A DNA stretch of 64,000 nt from Chitinophaga ginsengisoli (GTDB taxonomy: Bacteria > Bacteroidota > Bacteroidia > Chitinophagales > Chitinophagaceae): contig NZ_PYGK01000020.1 of assembly GCF_003014595.1 (NCBI RefSeq), positions 62,001-126,000 on the forward strand, given 5' to 3'. The first letter of the stretch is position 1. Each line of letters opens with the position of its first letter. Shown piece after piece: positions 51,647-60,763 of this stretch. A program made the position numbers and the translations under genes. The notes beneath the pieces are model-generated. The model saw only the letters and a list, made by a program, of their open reading frames with translations. It searched no databases and had not been told where the DNA came from.

Positions 51647-52261
51647 ATGGCCACTTACACCATTAACTTTGACAACAACACTGACTCCCCCGGCAATTTT
51701 TGCATCTTCCAGCGAGACCCAAACAGTCCAAACCATGGTGTTTTCGTTCTCGCGTGGCTTGTTCAATTCGCCAACTCACATTCGAAGCTGCCCATTTCCT
51801 GGAATACCGATGTTTATTTTTTCTGGGCTAAAACCGGCATACTGGCGCCGGGAGTTATCTTTAATGCCGGTGAGGCTTTACCGACAAGTATGACTGAAAA
51901 TAACGCAGTAACGCTCACCAAAGAAGGCGGCAATTACAAATTTGCAGGTCAGAAGAACTGGCACCAGCAGGGCATGCTTAGCGTTACCGCCGACAATATT
52001 ACTGCCATTAACCAGGCCAGCGTGGGAATAGGTATGTCAGGTGCAGGTACGTTTGCTGTACAGGCCCAGCCTAATATGACTTTTTTGTTTTCACCTGGTG
52101 CAGAATATTGGGTAACATTTGGTGACTTTCAGCAAGGGCAGGTGATGGATCCTACCGAATTTATCAATCCGGTGAAGGTTGATTTTCCGTATGGTATTTT
52201 TACAATGGATGTAACGCTTAATATGGATAATACCTGGACCATCTCCCAGGGCCAGGATTAA
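51647..52261 (+). CDS. RhiA-like small protein
   Basis: A 204-aa protein starting at the ATG at 51647 (MATYTINFDNNTDSPGNFCI). No signal peptide. It is all-beta in appearance, with NWHQQGMLSVTADN and YWVTFGDFQQGQVMDPTEF. The N-terminal pattern (xYTxxFDNxSxxxGxFCxxQ, then LAWLVQ and VxFxWxxxxG) resembles what I remember of rhizobial RhiA, a quorum-sensing-controlled abundant protein of unknown function. The resemblance is from memory, so moderate confidence. It stands alone, with no operon partner. Confidence 0.5.
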   Translation: MATYTINFDNNTDSPGNFCIFQRDPNSPNHGVFVLAWLVQFANSHSKLPISWNTDVYFFWAKTGILAPGVIFNAGEALPTSMTENNAVTLTKEGGNYKFAGQKNWHQQGMLSVTADNITAINQASVGIGMSGAGTFAVQAQPNMTFLFSPGAEYWVTFGDFQQGQVMDPTEFINPVKVDFPYGIFTMDVTLNMDNTWTISQGQD

Positions 52262-52496
52262 AGGGTTATTGGTAAGCCTAGATGTTGCATCATAACCTTT
52301 GTCAGAACAAATAGCCGCTTACATAAGAAGGGTTCCATTATACGCTTTTTTTAACAGAGAACAGTTTTTTTAGCTAATAGTTCTGACGATCAGGAAAAAA
52401 CGTGGTTGGCCAACCGATGTGATCAGGTAATAAGATGCTTTAATCATGTGGAAACGGTTTCGGGTAATAGGGAATGTTATGGAATTGGAAATGGCA

Positions 52497-53333
52497 TCAT
52501 CTCTCCTTTTTATGCTCCGATATGCTTTGCCCCGTTATCTTTTTAAAGAGCCGGCTAAAATGTGCCGCGTCTTCGAAGCCAAGTTCATAGGCAATTTCTT
52601 TCGCTGACTTATCGGTGTAATATAATAATCTTTTTGCTTCGTCAATTATTCGGTCATGAATGATCTGTAATGGTAATTTATAATGATAACGTGCGAATAA
52701 ATTAGATAATGTCTTGGGGGATTTATTTAGCTCATTGGCATAGAACTGTACCTGGTGTTGTGTTTTGAAATTCCTGTCTACTAATAAATTATACTTTCTT
52801 ACGATGTCGAAATTATCAGATTCAACCGGCTGCTCTTTGATGTATTGTTCTTTGGCTAATCTTGTACCAATGATAATTAACCTTTTTAATAACATTTTTA
52901 GCATCTCCGATTTTGTACTGTCGTCTGTTTCGAACTCCTCGATGAAGATGCTTTTCAGTATTTCGAGTTTTCTCTGATTAGATTTATCCAGCGTAATAAA
53001 TAGCTGGCCGTAAGATCCAAAGAATAAAAAACCTGCGCAGCTTACTTCATTATCATGATCAACAATACAATAAAAGTCCCGGTTATACTGCCAGGCGGTA
53101 ATCTGCCGGGGTTCTTCAAATGTGAATGACTGATTTGAAAACAGGGGCAATAAGCACCCCGAGGGGAAAATATATGCAATGTTGTCAATGTATACCTGCT
53201 GGGCCGGACCGCTATTTAAGGCAATTGTAAAAAGCCGGTCTGCCGCTGCTTCTGTTCTCTTGCCAGAAAATACTTCATCTTCCAACAAGTGAATTATGCC
53301 GCCTGATCTTTGGTCAATGTGTGAAAACTTCAT
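52497..53333 (-). CDS. AraC family transcriptional regulator
   Basis: A 278-aa regulator. The N-terminal ~160 residues look like a cupin-type effector domain (GPAQQVYIDNIAYIFPSGCL). The C-terminal ~100 residues are an AraC double helix-turn-helix: second HTH with SAKEIAYELGFEDAAHFSRL and FKKITGQSISEHKKE. Likely controls the AhpD-like gene that lies 295 bp upstream on the same strand, or other unlinked genes; target unknown. Confidence 0.88.
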   Translation of the reverse strand: MKFSHIDQRSGGIIHLLEDEVFSGKRTEAAADRLFTIALNSGPAQQVYIDNIAYIFPSGCLLPLFSNQSFTFEEPRQITAWQYNRDFYCIVDHDNEVSCAGFLFFGSYGQLFITLDKSNQRKLEILKSIFIEEFETDDSTKSEMLKMLLKRLIIIGTRLAKEQYIKEQPVESDNFDIVRKYNLLVDRNFKTQHQVQFYANELNKSPKTLSNLFARYHYKLPLQIIHDRIIDEAKRLLYYTDKSAKEIAYELGFEDAAHFSRLFKKITGQSISEHKKER

Positions 53334-53528
53334 TAGCTTATGTTATCCTTAAAATTTTCAGCTTATCTATAACTTCGGCTTCAGTGAATGATATAAGCTC
53401 CTATAAAGTTAGGATATCCCATATCCATGATATGGTGTTTTTCACCGTTTTCATGGTGGAATTTAACATTCCAGGGCATTAAAATATTTTACGCAAGCAG
53501 TGCAGAAAAGATAGCGGCAACCGCGATA

Positions 53529-53570
53529 TGTCTTGCAAGACCAGCTTATAAAAGCCGGCCTTGTAAGACA
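53529..53570 (-). terminator. Long hairpin downstream of the AhpD-like gene
   Basis: 19-bp arms (53529-53547 and 53552-53570) around a 4-nt loop. On the minus strand the mismatches become two G-U pairs and one C-A, so it folds better in RNA from the AhpD-like gene. The T-tract is distant, so termination is likely but not certain. Confidence 0.55.
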
Positions 53571-53628
53571 CTGAATAATATCCGGGTGATACCGGTATCT
53601 CTCAGTACAACTACACACAACAATTGTC

Positions 53629-54162
53629 TTAAATTTCAGGTGCAACAGGAAAGTCGATCGGGACCTTCACTATAGCGTTCAGGTAATTACTAAATGTTCT
53701 TTCAGCGATAATCATTAGTATATCAACAAGGCTTTCGTTGGTATACCCTGCCGCAAAAAGATTGTCAATAGCTTGCTGGCTGGCATTCCCTTTTTTGTTG
53801 GTCACCTCTTTCACGAACTGGGCTAATGCATCGAGCTTTGCATCAAAGCTTATGTTACCACGACGTATTTCCAGGATTTGTTCATCTGTAAAGCCGTTTA
53901 GTTTCCCAACCACCGTATGGGCGCTGATACAGTAATGGCAGCCGTTTATAGCGCTAACCATAAGGTTAATAACTTCTTTTTCCTGGATGGTAAGGGAACT
54001 CTTTGCATTAGACAATGCAAGATAGGTAGCCAAGCCATTTTCGGAACTTGCCATGAACGCATAACTATTAGGAACCCGGCCTAACTTCTTTTTAAGAGTA
54101 TCAAATATGACCTGGTTGGCAGGGCTGACTTCTTCGCGGGTTGGTACTTTAAATGTTTTCAT
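53629..54162 (-). CDS. AhpD-like carboxymuconolactone decarboxylase family protein
   Basis: A 177-aa protein from the ATG at 54162 (MKTFKVPTREEVSPANQVIF). The core helix carries the redox motif CHYCISAHT (CxxC with His), as in AhpD-like peroxidase partners, preceded by EKEVINLMVSAINGC. Probably a peroxidase or thiol-disulphide protein; decarboxylase activity is not expected with this CxxCxxxH motif. AraC regulator gene nearby. Confidence 0.85.
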   Translation of the reverse strand: MKTFKVPTREEVSPANQVIFDTLKKKLGRVPNSYAFMASSENGLATYLALSNAKSSLTIQEKEVINLMVSAINGCHYCISAHTVVGKLNGFTDEQILEIRRGNISFDAKLDALAQFVKEVTNKKGNASQQAIDNLFAAGYTNESLVDILMIIAERTFSNYLNAIVKVPIDFPVAPEI

Positions 54163-54316
54163 TGCTTTGTATTTATTGACAGTACAAAATTGCATTCCAT
54201 TCACCCTCCGAAAAATGTATTTAATTCCCTAAGACTTGCCAATTTTCCTAATACCAGCAACCTCGCTGATAGACAGGTTAGGTCGTGTGGATTGAATGGC
54301 TGTTTAACAGGGGGAG
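54163..54316. other. Intergenic stretch upstream of the AhpD-like gene
   Basis: Holds the AhpD-like promoter region; no clear TAnnTTTG element or operator was identified. Confidence 0.35.
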
Positions 54317-54532
54317 CTACCTGTGAAGAAGGGAGTAAGTATATAGTAACACAGGATTAGAGGTGGAGTTGATCCGGTGTTGATCTCCGGTTGTATAATT
54401 GCGGTAGAATTTAAGCAGAAGTAGGATTGAGGGAAGATCCGGTAATAGCCGGTCTACTGCAGGGGCAAACTGCGGCTGTGGGGCGAGATATGATATTAAA
54501 TGGGGTATAGGGTTTTGCTCATCAAAATACAT
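54317..54532 (-). CDS. Doubtful 71-aa ORF
   Basis: Begins 19 bp after the stop of the 54551-55306 gene on the same strand, which is a plausible operon position. The product (MYFDEQNPIPHLISYLAPQP...) is not recognised, is rich in Leu/Pro/Tyr and has no domain signs. It may be a non-coding frame. Confidence 0.2.
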   Translation of the reverse strand: MYFDEQNPIPHLISYLAPQPQFAPAVDRLLPDLPSILLLLKFYRNYTTGDQHRINSTSNPVLLYTYSLLHR

Positions 54533-54550
54533 CCAGGTGGCAGGGATCGT

Positions 54551-55306
54551 TTATTCACGCTGAATTAGGGACGGGTGGGCATGTGCGTATATATAATCTG
54601 GAGTTGCTTGCACCCGCAATAAGGTCTTCCTGGGGTAAGTGGGTTTACTAAAGCACTTCTGTGTTTGCGCCGCTGCCACAGCAATAATATCGGCTGCCAG
54701 GTATTGCCTGTTACCTGATACACAGTCTTTGTGCATACCTCTCACCTGCAAGGTGACTACAAGCGTTCCCGCTCCGGGAACATCCAGTGGTATATTTGTT
54801 TCTTCGAAAAGCATATCCGGATTGATCCTCAGGGTAGCCGTTGCTGTACCCGTAACCTGACCTCTGATAAAATCAATACGCGCCGCGATCACTTTTACTT
54901 CCAGTGCGGCGATGCCCTTGTATTGAGCGATGGTTTGGGATGGAATATGCAAAGTACCATTCCGGAAAAGCGTGGGCGCCACAGTAAAGAAACGGTCAGC
55001 TCCCGTATGCTGATTAAAGCGGAAGCCTGTGATAGCTGCATGATTGCTTCCTGCTGCGATGAGTGCTTTGTTCAGGCGATTGATATGGCCGCTGTCACAA
55101 CGGATATCCAGATCGTCGTAGAAAGCATGGCGAATCAGCGCAGCTTTCCTGCTGGCCATGCCAAAGCGCCGGGCAGCACGCCGGGTGGCATGGGTTTGTC
55201 GTACTATTTCAGGCATGCTACGCAGGAAGTATTCACCGTTGCGCTCATAGCCGATGAGATTACCGAGTTTACCGGTAAAAGGAATGATAGATGTTTGTTT
55301 TGCCAT
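54551..55306 (-). CDS. Unknown 251-aa protein (DUF6266-like N-terminus)
   Basis: No signal peptide or membrane span. The N-terminus MAKQTSIIPFTGKLGNLIGY with ERNGEYFLRSMP resembles a motif at the start of many Bacteroidota hypothetical proteins (DUF6266-like, GKLGNLVGY-R-x-G-xxxVR). The middle is basic (RRAARRFGMASRKAALIRHA), and the last third has beta-sheet character with DVPGAGTLVVTLQV. Homologues of this type are often found in many copies per genome; the role is unknown. Confidence 0.5.
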   Translation of the reverse strand: MAKQTSIIPFTGKLGNLIGYERNGEYFLRSMPEIVRQTHATRRAARRFGMASRKAALIRHAFYDDLDIRCDSGHINRLNKALIAAGSNHAAITGFRFNQHTGADRFFTVAPTLFRNGTLHIPSQTIAQYKGIAALEVKVIAARIDFIRGQVTGTATATLRINPDMLFEETNIPLDVPGAGTLVVTLQVRGMHKDCVSGNRQYLAADIIAVAAAQTQKCFSKPTYPRKTLLRVQATPDYIYAHAHPSLIQRE

Positions 55307-55580
55307 TTGAGATGATTTTGATGAGATATAAAAGTAATATAACTTGTCGACCGCATTTTCGGGATAGATTAATGGTTATCTAAGACGGAGACGAGGGGAA
55401 TTGTATAGCATTCAATGATAATTCGGGTGGCATTTGACAATGGCAAATGCGAGTCGAATAAGGTTTAGAGAATATCGAAAAAAGATATTCACCGTGTATT
55501 AAGATGGGGCCTGATAATAACAGGGGGCAGGATTGATGCCGTGGTGGAGATGCGATGTTTAAACAGGTGTGCCGGTTATA
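55307..55580. other. Intergenic stretch, nothing convincing
   Basis: Contains one short hairpin (GAATATC/GATATTC, 55470-55490) without a T-tract. No gene or promoter could be supported. Confidence 0.35.
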
Positions 55581-56258
55581 CTATAAGTTATCAATAACGT
55601 CCTTATACCCTCTCCCAATAGGAATCGGTATCCCTTTTATTTCCACCACTTCGGCAGTATATGAATCAATCTGGTTAACGGATACAATGAAAGAACGATG
55701 GATGCGCTTAAAAAGATGCTCCGGTAGTACCTCCTCGATCTCATTAGTGCTCATCTTGGACAGGTACTCACTTTTGGTCGTAACGATTTTAATGTACTCG
55801 CGCTGGCTCTCGATATACAAAATCTCCGAGAACAATATTTTGACCTTCCGCTTTTGTACGTTCACGAAAATAAAATCTTTGGTATCCCCTGCTGTCCGGC
55901 GATACTCGGCATTTACTTTATTCACAGCAGTGAGGAAGCGTTCGAATTCAAAAGGCTTCAACAGGTAATCTGTTACATTCAGGTTAAACCCTTCTACAGC
56001 ATATTGATGATAGGCGGTGGTAACTATTACAGATGGCGGATTGACAAGTGTTCTCAGAAAAGCCATGCCTTTTAGCTTTGGCAGATGAATATCCAGGAAA
56101 ATGAGGTCTGTCTCATTGTGTAACAGGAATTCAGCAGCAAGGATCGCATCTTTAAAAGTTCTTTGTAATGCCAGGAACGGAACGGCTGATATATAGTCGC
56201 TTAGCACCTTTGCTGCCAGCGGCTCATCTTCGATGATAATGCACTTTATTTTAGACAT
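55581..56258 (-). CDS. LytTR-family response regulator
   Basis: A 225-aa response regulator. Receiver domain (about 1-118) with acidic EDE cluster, phosphoacceptor Asp56 in IFLDIHLPK and Lys in LLKPFEFERF. LytTR DNA-binding domain (about 128-225) with FVNVQKRKVKILFSEILYIE and LFKRIHRSFIVSVNQI. Its start overlaps the histidine kinase stop by 8 bp, so the pair is translationally coupled. A likely operator lies in the divergent promoter region upstream of the kinase gene. Confidence 0.94.
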   Translation of the reverse strand: MSKIKCIIIEDEPLAAKVLSDYISAVPFLALQRTFKDAILAAEFLLHNETDLIFLDIHLPKLKGMAFLRTLVNPPSVIVTTAYHQYAVEGFNLNVTDYLLKPFEFERFLTAVNKVNAEYRRTAGDTKDFIFVNVQKRKVKILFSEILYIESQREYIKIVTTKSEYLSKMSTNEIEEVLPEHLFKRIHRSFIVSVNQIDSYTAEVVEIKGIPIPIGRGYKDVIDNL

Positions 56259-57288
56259 GACTGTCGAGATTTATTTTCAAGGTAGCTGTAAACGTAAAAT
56301 CTCCGGACTGTACATCAAGACTGTAATTGGTGTATAACAATGCCAGCTGGCGACGCAGATTGGACAACCCGATATTTTCCTTCACTTTATTATTTTCTGC
56401 CAGCTCGCCGGTTGAATTTTCAACAGTAAAAAGCAGTGTTCTGTTTTTTACAGAGAGATGGATAGTGACCGATGGACGATCCCTGGTTTCTGATACACCA
56501 TGTTTAAAGGCATTTTCAACCAGCGGGATCAGCAACAGTGGGGGAATGCTTTGCTTCCTGTCTTCCAGATCATGATTGAAATTAACATGCAGTGATTCGT
56601 CGTAGCGTAGTTTCTCCAACTCAATATAATCGTCAATAATTTTGATCTCCTGTTCAATAGCGGCGTATGGTGCGCTGGTTTCATATAACATATATCGCAG
56701 GATCTTGGATAATCGCAAAATAGACTCAGGCGCCAGGTCTGACTTATCTCTGGCCAACGAATAGATATTGTTTAGTGTATTGAATAAGAAATGGGGATTG
56801 GTTTGTGACCTGAGATAATTAAGCTCTGCCTGCTGGCTTGCTATCTGTAGTTGCTGCGCTGATTGCTTCAGCTTTATATAATTGAAAAGATGCCTGATTA
56901 CGCCGAAAAATATAATTGATCCAATACTATATCCTGTCAGTTCACCGATCCTTTTGTCTGTCGTAAGTGTGTTGTCCAACACCGTATAAATATGTAATCC
57001 TACTCCAAATGCTCTCCAGAGAAAAATACCCAGGGAGTAAGCAAAGAAATACGGCAGCACGAGCAGGAATGACCGGAAGAACCTTTTCAGGCTCATACCT
57101 GGTATAGTATGTTCCAGCAGGCGATAATTCAGCACAGACACATAACATGCTAACCAGGTTTCATTGACAGCCCTTGGTAGTAACTGACTGCTGTGTCCTG
57201 CTATGCTGCCCAGGAGGTTCAGTAATAAAAATGCGGGCACCAGCCAGACGTATAATTCAGATCGTTTTATGCCGGATAGGAGCTTCAT
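56251..57288 (-). CDS. LytS-type sensor histidine kinase
   Basis: A 345-aa kinase from the ATG at 57288 (MKLLSGIKRSELYVWLVPAF). Four hydrophobic spans in the N-terminal 135 residues form the membrane sensor. The kinase core has the His_kinase motif LRSQTNPHFLFNTLNNIYSL (phospho-His166), an N-box IPPLLLIPLVENAFKHG and the glycine-containing IGLSNLRRQLALLY. The extended upstream frame is unlikely because it would run into the probable operator region. Stimulus unknown. Confidence 0.9.
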   Translation of the reverse strand: MKLLSGIKRSELYVWLVPAFLLLNLLGSIAGHSSQLLPRAVNETWLACYVSVLNYRLLEHTIPGMSLKRFFRSFLLVLPYFFAYSLGIFLWRAFGVGLHIYTVLDNTLTTDKRIGELTGYSIGSIIFFGVIRHLFNYIKLKQSAQQLQIASQQAELNYLRSQTNPHFLFNTLNNIYSLARDKSDLAPESILRLSKILRYMLYETSAPYAAIEQEIKIIDDYIELEKLRYDESLHVNFNHDLEDRKQSIPPLLLIPLVENAFKHGVSETRDRPSVTIHLSVKNRTLLFTVENSTGELAENNKVKENIGLSNLRRQLALLYTNYSLDVQSGDFTFTATLKINLDSHV

Positions 57289-57367
57289 ATTGAAGTTTGA
57301 TGGGGTAAATGTCGATAAAATGTTCTTGCTTTCATCACTCCACAGGGATAATTGACCCAATTCTGTC

Positions 57368-57435
57368 GTTCGTTGACCACGAGGCGTTGTTCATTGACCG
57401 GGCATTACACCAATCAGCCCGATTGGCTATTCTTG
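57368..57435 (+). promoter_or_regulatory. Putative LytTR operator and promoter of DUF4395 operon
   Basis: Direct repeats GTTCGTTGACC (57368-57378) and GTTCATTGACC (57389-57399) differ at one base and have a 21-bp period, the two-turn spacing known for LytTR-domain sites. TATTCTTG (57428-57435) follows, one base off the -7 consensus, with no TTG at -33, as expected for an activated promoter. A CCAATC-AGCCC-GATTGG palindrome lies between. Confidence 0.55.
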
Positions 57436-57485
57436 TATCGTCAATGGCTGACAACTCCATCCCTCACCTTCAATTTAATTAAAAC

Positions 57486-58148
57486 ATGAACAAGTTCTTA
57501 CAATTCGGAGAAATAGTAGAAGGATACGATATTCCTGTTCTGAACGAAAGAGAGATCAGGGCGGCAGCAGGCATCCTGTTCCTGGCCGTTTATACATCAT
57601 TGATGTTTATCCTCTTTGACGGCAATTTCATACTTGTAAAGTATGTGCTCACATTTTTCTTACTCGACTTGCTGATTCGTGTATTGATCAATCCCAGGTT
57701 CTCCCCTCTGATGATAGCCGGACGTCTGATAGTCCGTAATCAGGTACCTGAATACGTTGGTGCGCCGCAAAAGAGATTCGCCTGGATCATTGGGATTGTT
57801 CTATCGGCGACCATGTTCTATTTCTTCATCATTGTTAATGCCTACAGCGTTATTACCGGTTCGGTTTGCATGGTTTGCCTGTTATTCCTGTTTTTCGAGG
57901 CGGCTTTTGGTATCTGTCTCGGTTGCAAGATTTATCCGTGGTTTAACAGGAAGAAAGTACAGCATTGCCCGGGGGAAGTGTGCGATGTCAGGTCGAGGCA
58001 GGAAATACAGAAAGTGTCTGTAGTACAGTTGACCGTATTGTTGCTATTTATTGGCCTGATCTTCTTTGCATCCAGTCAACTCAATGCCCGCTATAGCAAG
58101 CCACCGCACGATCTGTTTAAAACCCCTGCCACCGCTAAAATCAGGTAG
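57486..58148 (+). CDS. DUF4395 membrane protein
   Basis: A 220-aa protein with four or five hydrophobic segments (about 25-45, 50-70, 100-120, 122-145, 178-196). DUF4395 signs: a conserved FGICLGCKIYPWF near residue 143 with paired Cys, and the middle NPRFSPLMIAGR. An extra CPGEVCDV adds two Cys. It starts the operon with the class V aminotransferase gene, 2 bp away, and lies under the putative LytTR operator. Function unknown; the Cys pattern is compatible with thiol or sulphur handling. Confidence 0.8.
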   Translation: MNKFLQFGEIVEGYDIPVLNEREIRAAAGILFLAVYTSLMFILFDGNFILVKYVLTFFLLDLLIRVLINPRFSPLMIAGRLIVRNQVPEYVGAPQKRFAWIIGIVLSATMFYFFIIVNAYSVITGSVCMVCLLFLFFEAAFGICLGCKIYPWFNRKKVQHCPGEVCDVRSRQEIQKVSVVQLTVLLLFIGLIFFASSQLNARYSKPPHDLFKTPATAKIR

Positions 58149-58150
58149 AT

Positions 58151-59683
58151 ATGGTACCGTTATCTATGAGCCGTGAAAGCGGACTGGAAGATTACTTTTC
58201 TTCTTACAGAGAGAATATCATTGGTCTTCAACAGCACTTTGAATCGCCATTTGGCATCAGGAGGATCATTTATGCCGACTGGACTGCCAGCGGAAGGTGT
58301 TATGGTCCTATTGAACATTATATACAGCGGGAAATACTTCCTTTCGTTGGTAATACCCACACAACAACTACTGTTACCGGAAGCTCGATGTCCAACGCTT
58401 ATGAGGAAGCAAAACACGTCATTAAAAAACATGTTAACGCGAGTGCAGATGATGTGTTACTCTTTTGCGGCAGCGGAATGACAGCAGCGGTAAACAAACT
58501 GCAACGTATATTAGGCATGAGAGTACCGGAGCGCATTGCTACGTATACAGGTGGGGAATGGCTATCATGCGATGAAGCATTGCAGCCTGTAGTTTTCGTG
58601 ACACACATGGAGCATCATAGCAATCATATCAGCTGGCTTGAAACAATAGCAAGAGTAGAGATCATTCAGATGGGAGAAGACGGGCATGTGGATATGGCAC
58701 ACTTCCGTTTTTTACTGGAGCAGTTCAAAGACCGCGTGTATAAAATTGCAGCTGTAACAGCATGTTCTAATGTTACGGGTATCCGGACTGACTATCATGA
58801 AATTGCCCGACTTATTCATGCACATGGTGGATGGTGCTTTGTAGACTTTGCCTGTTCGGCAGCTTATTGTGAGATAGATATGCATCCTGCTGAAAGTGGT
58901 GCGCACCTGGATGCGATCTATTTTTCGTGTCATAAGTTCCTGGGCGGACCGGGTACGCCTGGTGTATTGCTCTTTAACAGACAGCTTTACAGTAACGCGG
59001 TCCCTGATCAACCGGGAGGAGGGACTGTTAAGTATACCAATCCCTGGGGCGCGCGGGAATATGTAACAGATATCGAACAACGCGAAGATAGCGGAACGCC
59101 TCCGTTTTTGCAGGGAATAAAGGCCGCAATGTGTATCCGGTTGAAGGAAGAAATGGGCGTAGCCCATATGCTGAAGCGGGAAGAGGAACTGCTGGCGGTT
59201 ATTTTCCAGCGATTATCTGATATGAAGCATATACAGATATTGCAGGCTAATGTAACAAAACGTTTGGGCGTGATCTCGTTTATGGTAACCGGGGCACACT
59301 ATAACCTGGTGGTCAGGCTGCTTAATGACAGATTCGGGATTCAGATGAGGGGTGGATGCTCCTGCGCAGGAACCTACGGACATATGCTGCTGGATGTTGA
59401 CAAGGCCCGGTCGTATGCGATACGCGATTCAATCCGTGCCGGAGATTTATCATGTAAGCCCGGATGGGTCAGGCTATCCATACATCCTACCATGACGAAT
59501 GCCGAGATAAACTTTATACTTGATGCTATTGAGATCACTGTCGCTAATATCCAGGAATGGGAGAAGGATTATTATTATGATAGCAGTTCAAATGAGTATT
59601 TCTTTAAAGGAGATGCGGGCTGGGAACACAAGAAAGTTGCAGACTGGTTTGATGTTGCACGGTGGATGGATATCGCCGTATAG
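58151..59683 (+). CDS. Class V aminotransferase (cysteine desulfurase-like)
   Basis: A 510-aa PLP enzyme resembling NifS/SufS and related families. PLP-binding Lys262 in FSCHKFLGGPGTPG, Asp232 in CFVDFACSAAY, conserved His in THMEHHSNHISW, and two Cys (403, 405) in GGCSCAGTYGHML, in the region of the catalytic Cys loop of desulfurases. Longer than typical desulfurases (about 400 aa) because of a C-terminal extension (about 450-510). Operon with DUF4395. Enzyme type (desulfurase, lyase or other) not certain. Confidence 0.85.
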   Translation: MVPLSMSRESGLEDYFSSYRENIIGLQQHFESPFGIRRIIYADWTASGRCYGPIEHYIQREILPFVGNTHTTTTVTGSSMSNAYEEAKHVIKKHVNASADDVLLFCGSGMTAAVNKLQRILGMRVPERIATYTGGEWLSCDEALQPVVFVTHMEHHSNHISWLETIARVEIIQMGEDGHVDMAHFRFLLEQFKDRVYKIAAVTACSNVTGIRTDYHEIARLIHAHGGWCFVDFACSAAYCEIDMHPAESGAHLDAIYFSCHKFLGGPGTPGVLLFNRQLYSNAVPDQPGGGTVKYTNPWGAREYVTDIEQREDSGTPPFLQGIKAAMCIRLKEEMGVAHMLKREEELLAVIFQRLSDMKHIQILQANVTKRLGVISFMVTGAHYNLVVRLLNDRFGIQMRGGCSCAGTYGHMLLDVDKARSYAIRDSIRAGDLSCKPGWVRLSIHPTMTNAEINFILDAIEITVANIQEWEKDYYYDSSSNEYFFKGDAGWEHKKVADWFDVARWMDIAV

Positions 59684-59695
59684 GGGCTTTAAAGT

Positions 59696-59738
59696 AGAGG
59701 GAGCACTTCAATAGCCAAGGTGCTCCCTCTTTATTTTA
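59696..59738. terminator. Terminator of the DUF4395-aminotransferase operon
   Basis: Perfect 11-bp stem (59696-59706 with 59720-59730), 13-nt loop, T-rich tail on the + strand. The convergent MBL gene ends at 59736. Confidence 0.88.
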
Positions 59739-60710
59739 TTTATCTGTAAATATTGTCGTATAGTTAGCTGGCACCCACTCATACTGTTTACCAACCGCTT
59801 TTAAATGTCCGATTCCTGGAAAGGAAAGATGCGAAGTCGCAATCCAATAGCCATCTTTAACGGCTTCATTGAATGCTTTGCGACGGGCAGCTGCAGCAGC
59901 AGACAGGTCGACATCAAAATCAATTGTTACAGCAGGATCTGAGAATTGAACGGCTCCTGCATGTATCACATCTCCCCAGAACATGAGCTTTTGTCCTTTA
60001 CTTGCTATCATATAGAAACTATGCCCGGGCGTATGCCCGGTAGCGTTGATAGATGTGATGCCTGGAAACAATTGTGCTCCTGGATCATAAGTCTTTACCT
60101 TGCCGGCTTTCTGATAAGGCAAGATCGCAGTCTGCGCCGGATCGAAGAACGGTTGTGCCCTTTTGTTGGCCTTTTCCTTATTGCCAGTTGTTAACCAGAA
60201 TGCTGCTTCTTGTTTGCTGATATAAATAGTCGCATTGGGGAAGACCATTTTATCCCCTTCTATAAGTCCTCCTACATGATCTGTATGCAGATGTGTGAGC
60301 AGTACAGCGGTGATGTTTTCAGGATGAAAGCCTGCGTCAATGAGATGTTGTTTTAATTTACCCAGGGTGGGGCCGAAGAAGCTGCCGCAGCCGGCGTCAA
60401 TGAGTATTTGTTGGTTGTTTGCCAGAATAAGGAAACCGGTAATGGAAGTTTCGGCAACAGTATCAAGAAAGTTATTCCGCAGCAATTCCTGTATTTCTCC
60501 GGGTTTGGTTTCATGTAACAGGGTTTTCAGGTTCAGGGGAATGGTGCCATCGGAAAGCGCGATGACCTGGTAGTCACCGAGCTGCATGCGGTAGAAGCCT
60601 GGCTGTTCAGGAAGCTGGGAACTTGTTGTCTGGGCTTTAGCCGCAAATATGACACTCAGTAGTGATAACGCTAAAAATCCTTTCAAGGAAAATGCACTTA
60701 GAAATTTCAT
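59736..60710 (-). CDS. Secreted MBL-fold metallo-hydrolase
   Basis: A 324-aa exported protein (signal peptide ending FAAKAQ) of the metallo-beta-lactamase superfamily. Metal-binding TALLTHLHTDHVGGL-type motif (HLHTDH), further ligands in NATGHTPGHSFY and FWGDVIHAG. It resembles lactonase-type or MPH-like members (SLSDGTIPLNL and IDAGCG near the start), so an organophosphate or lactone substrate is possible. A Crp/Fnr regulator gene is directly upstream on the same strand, with an 11-bp inverted repeat in the gap. Confidence 0.85.
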   Translation of the reverse strand: MKFLSAFSLKGFLALSLLSVIFAAKAQTTSSQLPEQPGFYRMQLGDYQVIALSDGTIPLNLKTLLHETKPGEIQELLRNNFLDTVAETSITGFLILANNQQILIDAGCGSFFGPTLGKLKQHLIDAGFHPENITAVLLTHLHTDHVGGLIEGDKMVFPNATIYISKQEAAFWLTTGNKEKANKRAQPFFDPAQTAILPYQKAGKVKTYDPGAQLFPGITSINATGHTPGHSFYMIASKGQKLMFWGDVIHAGAVQFSDPAVTIDFDVDLSAAAAARRKAFNEAVKDGYWIATSHLSFPGIGHLKAVGKQYEWVPANYTTIFTDK

Positions 60711-60763
60711 TGTCTTTAAAAATTAGAACACAAATTTCCTGTAGTGATCTCCGGGGTGAAAGG

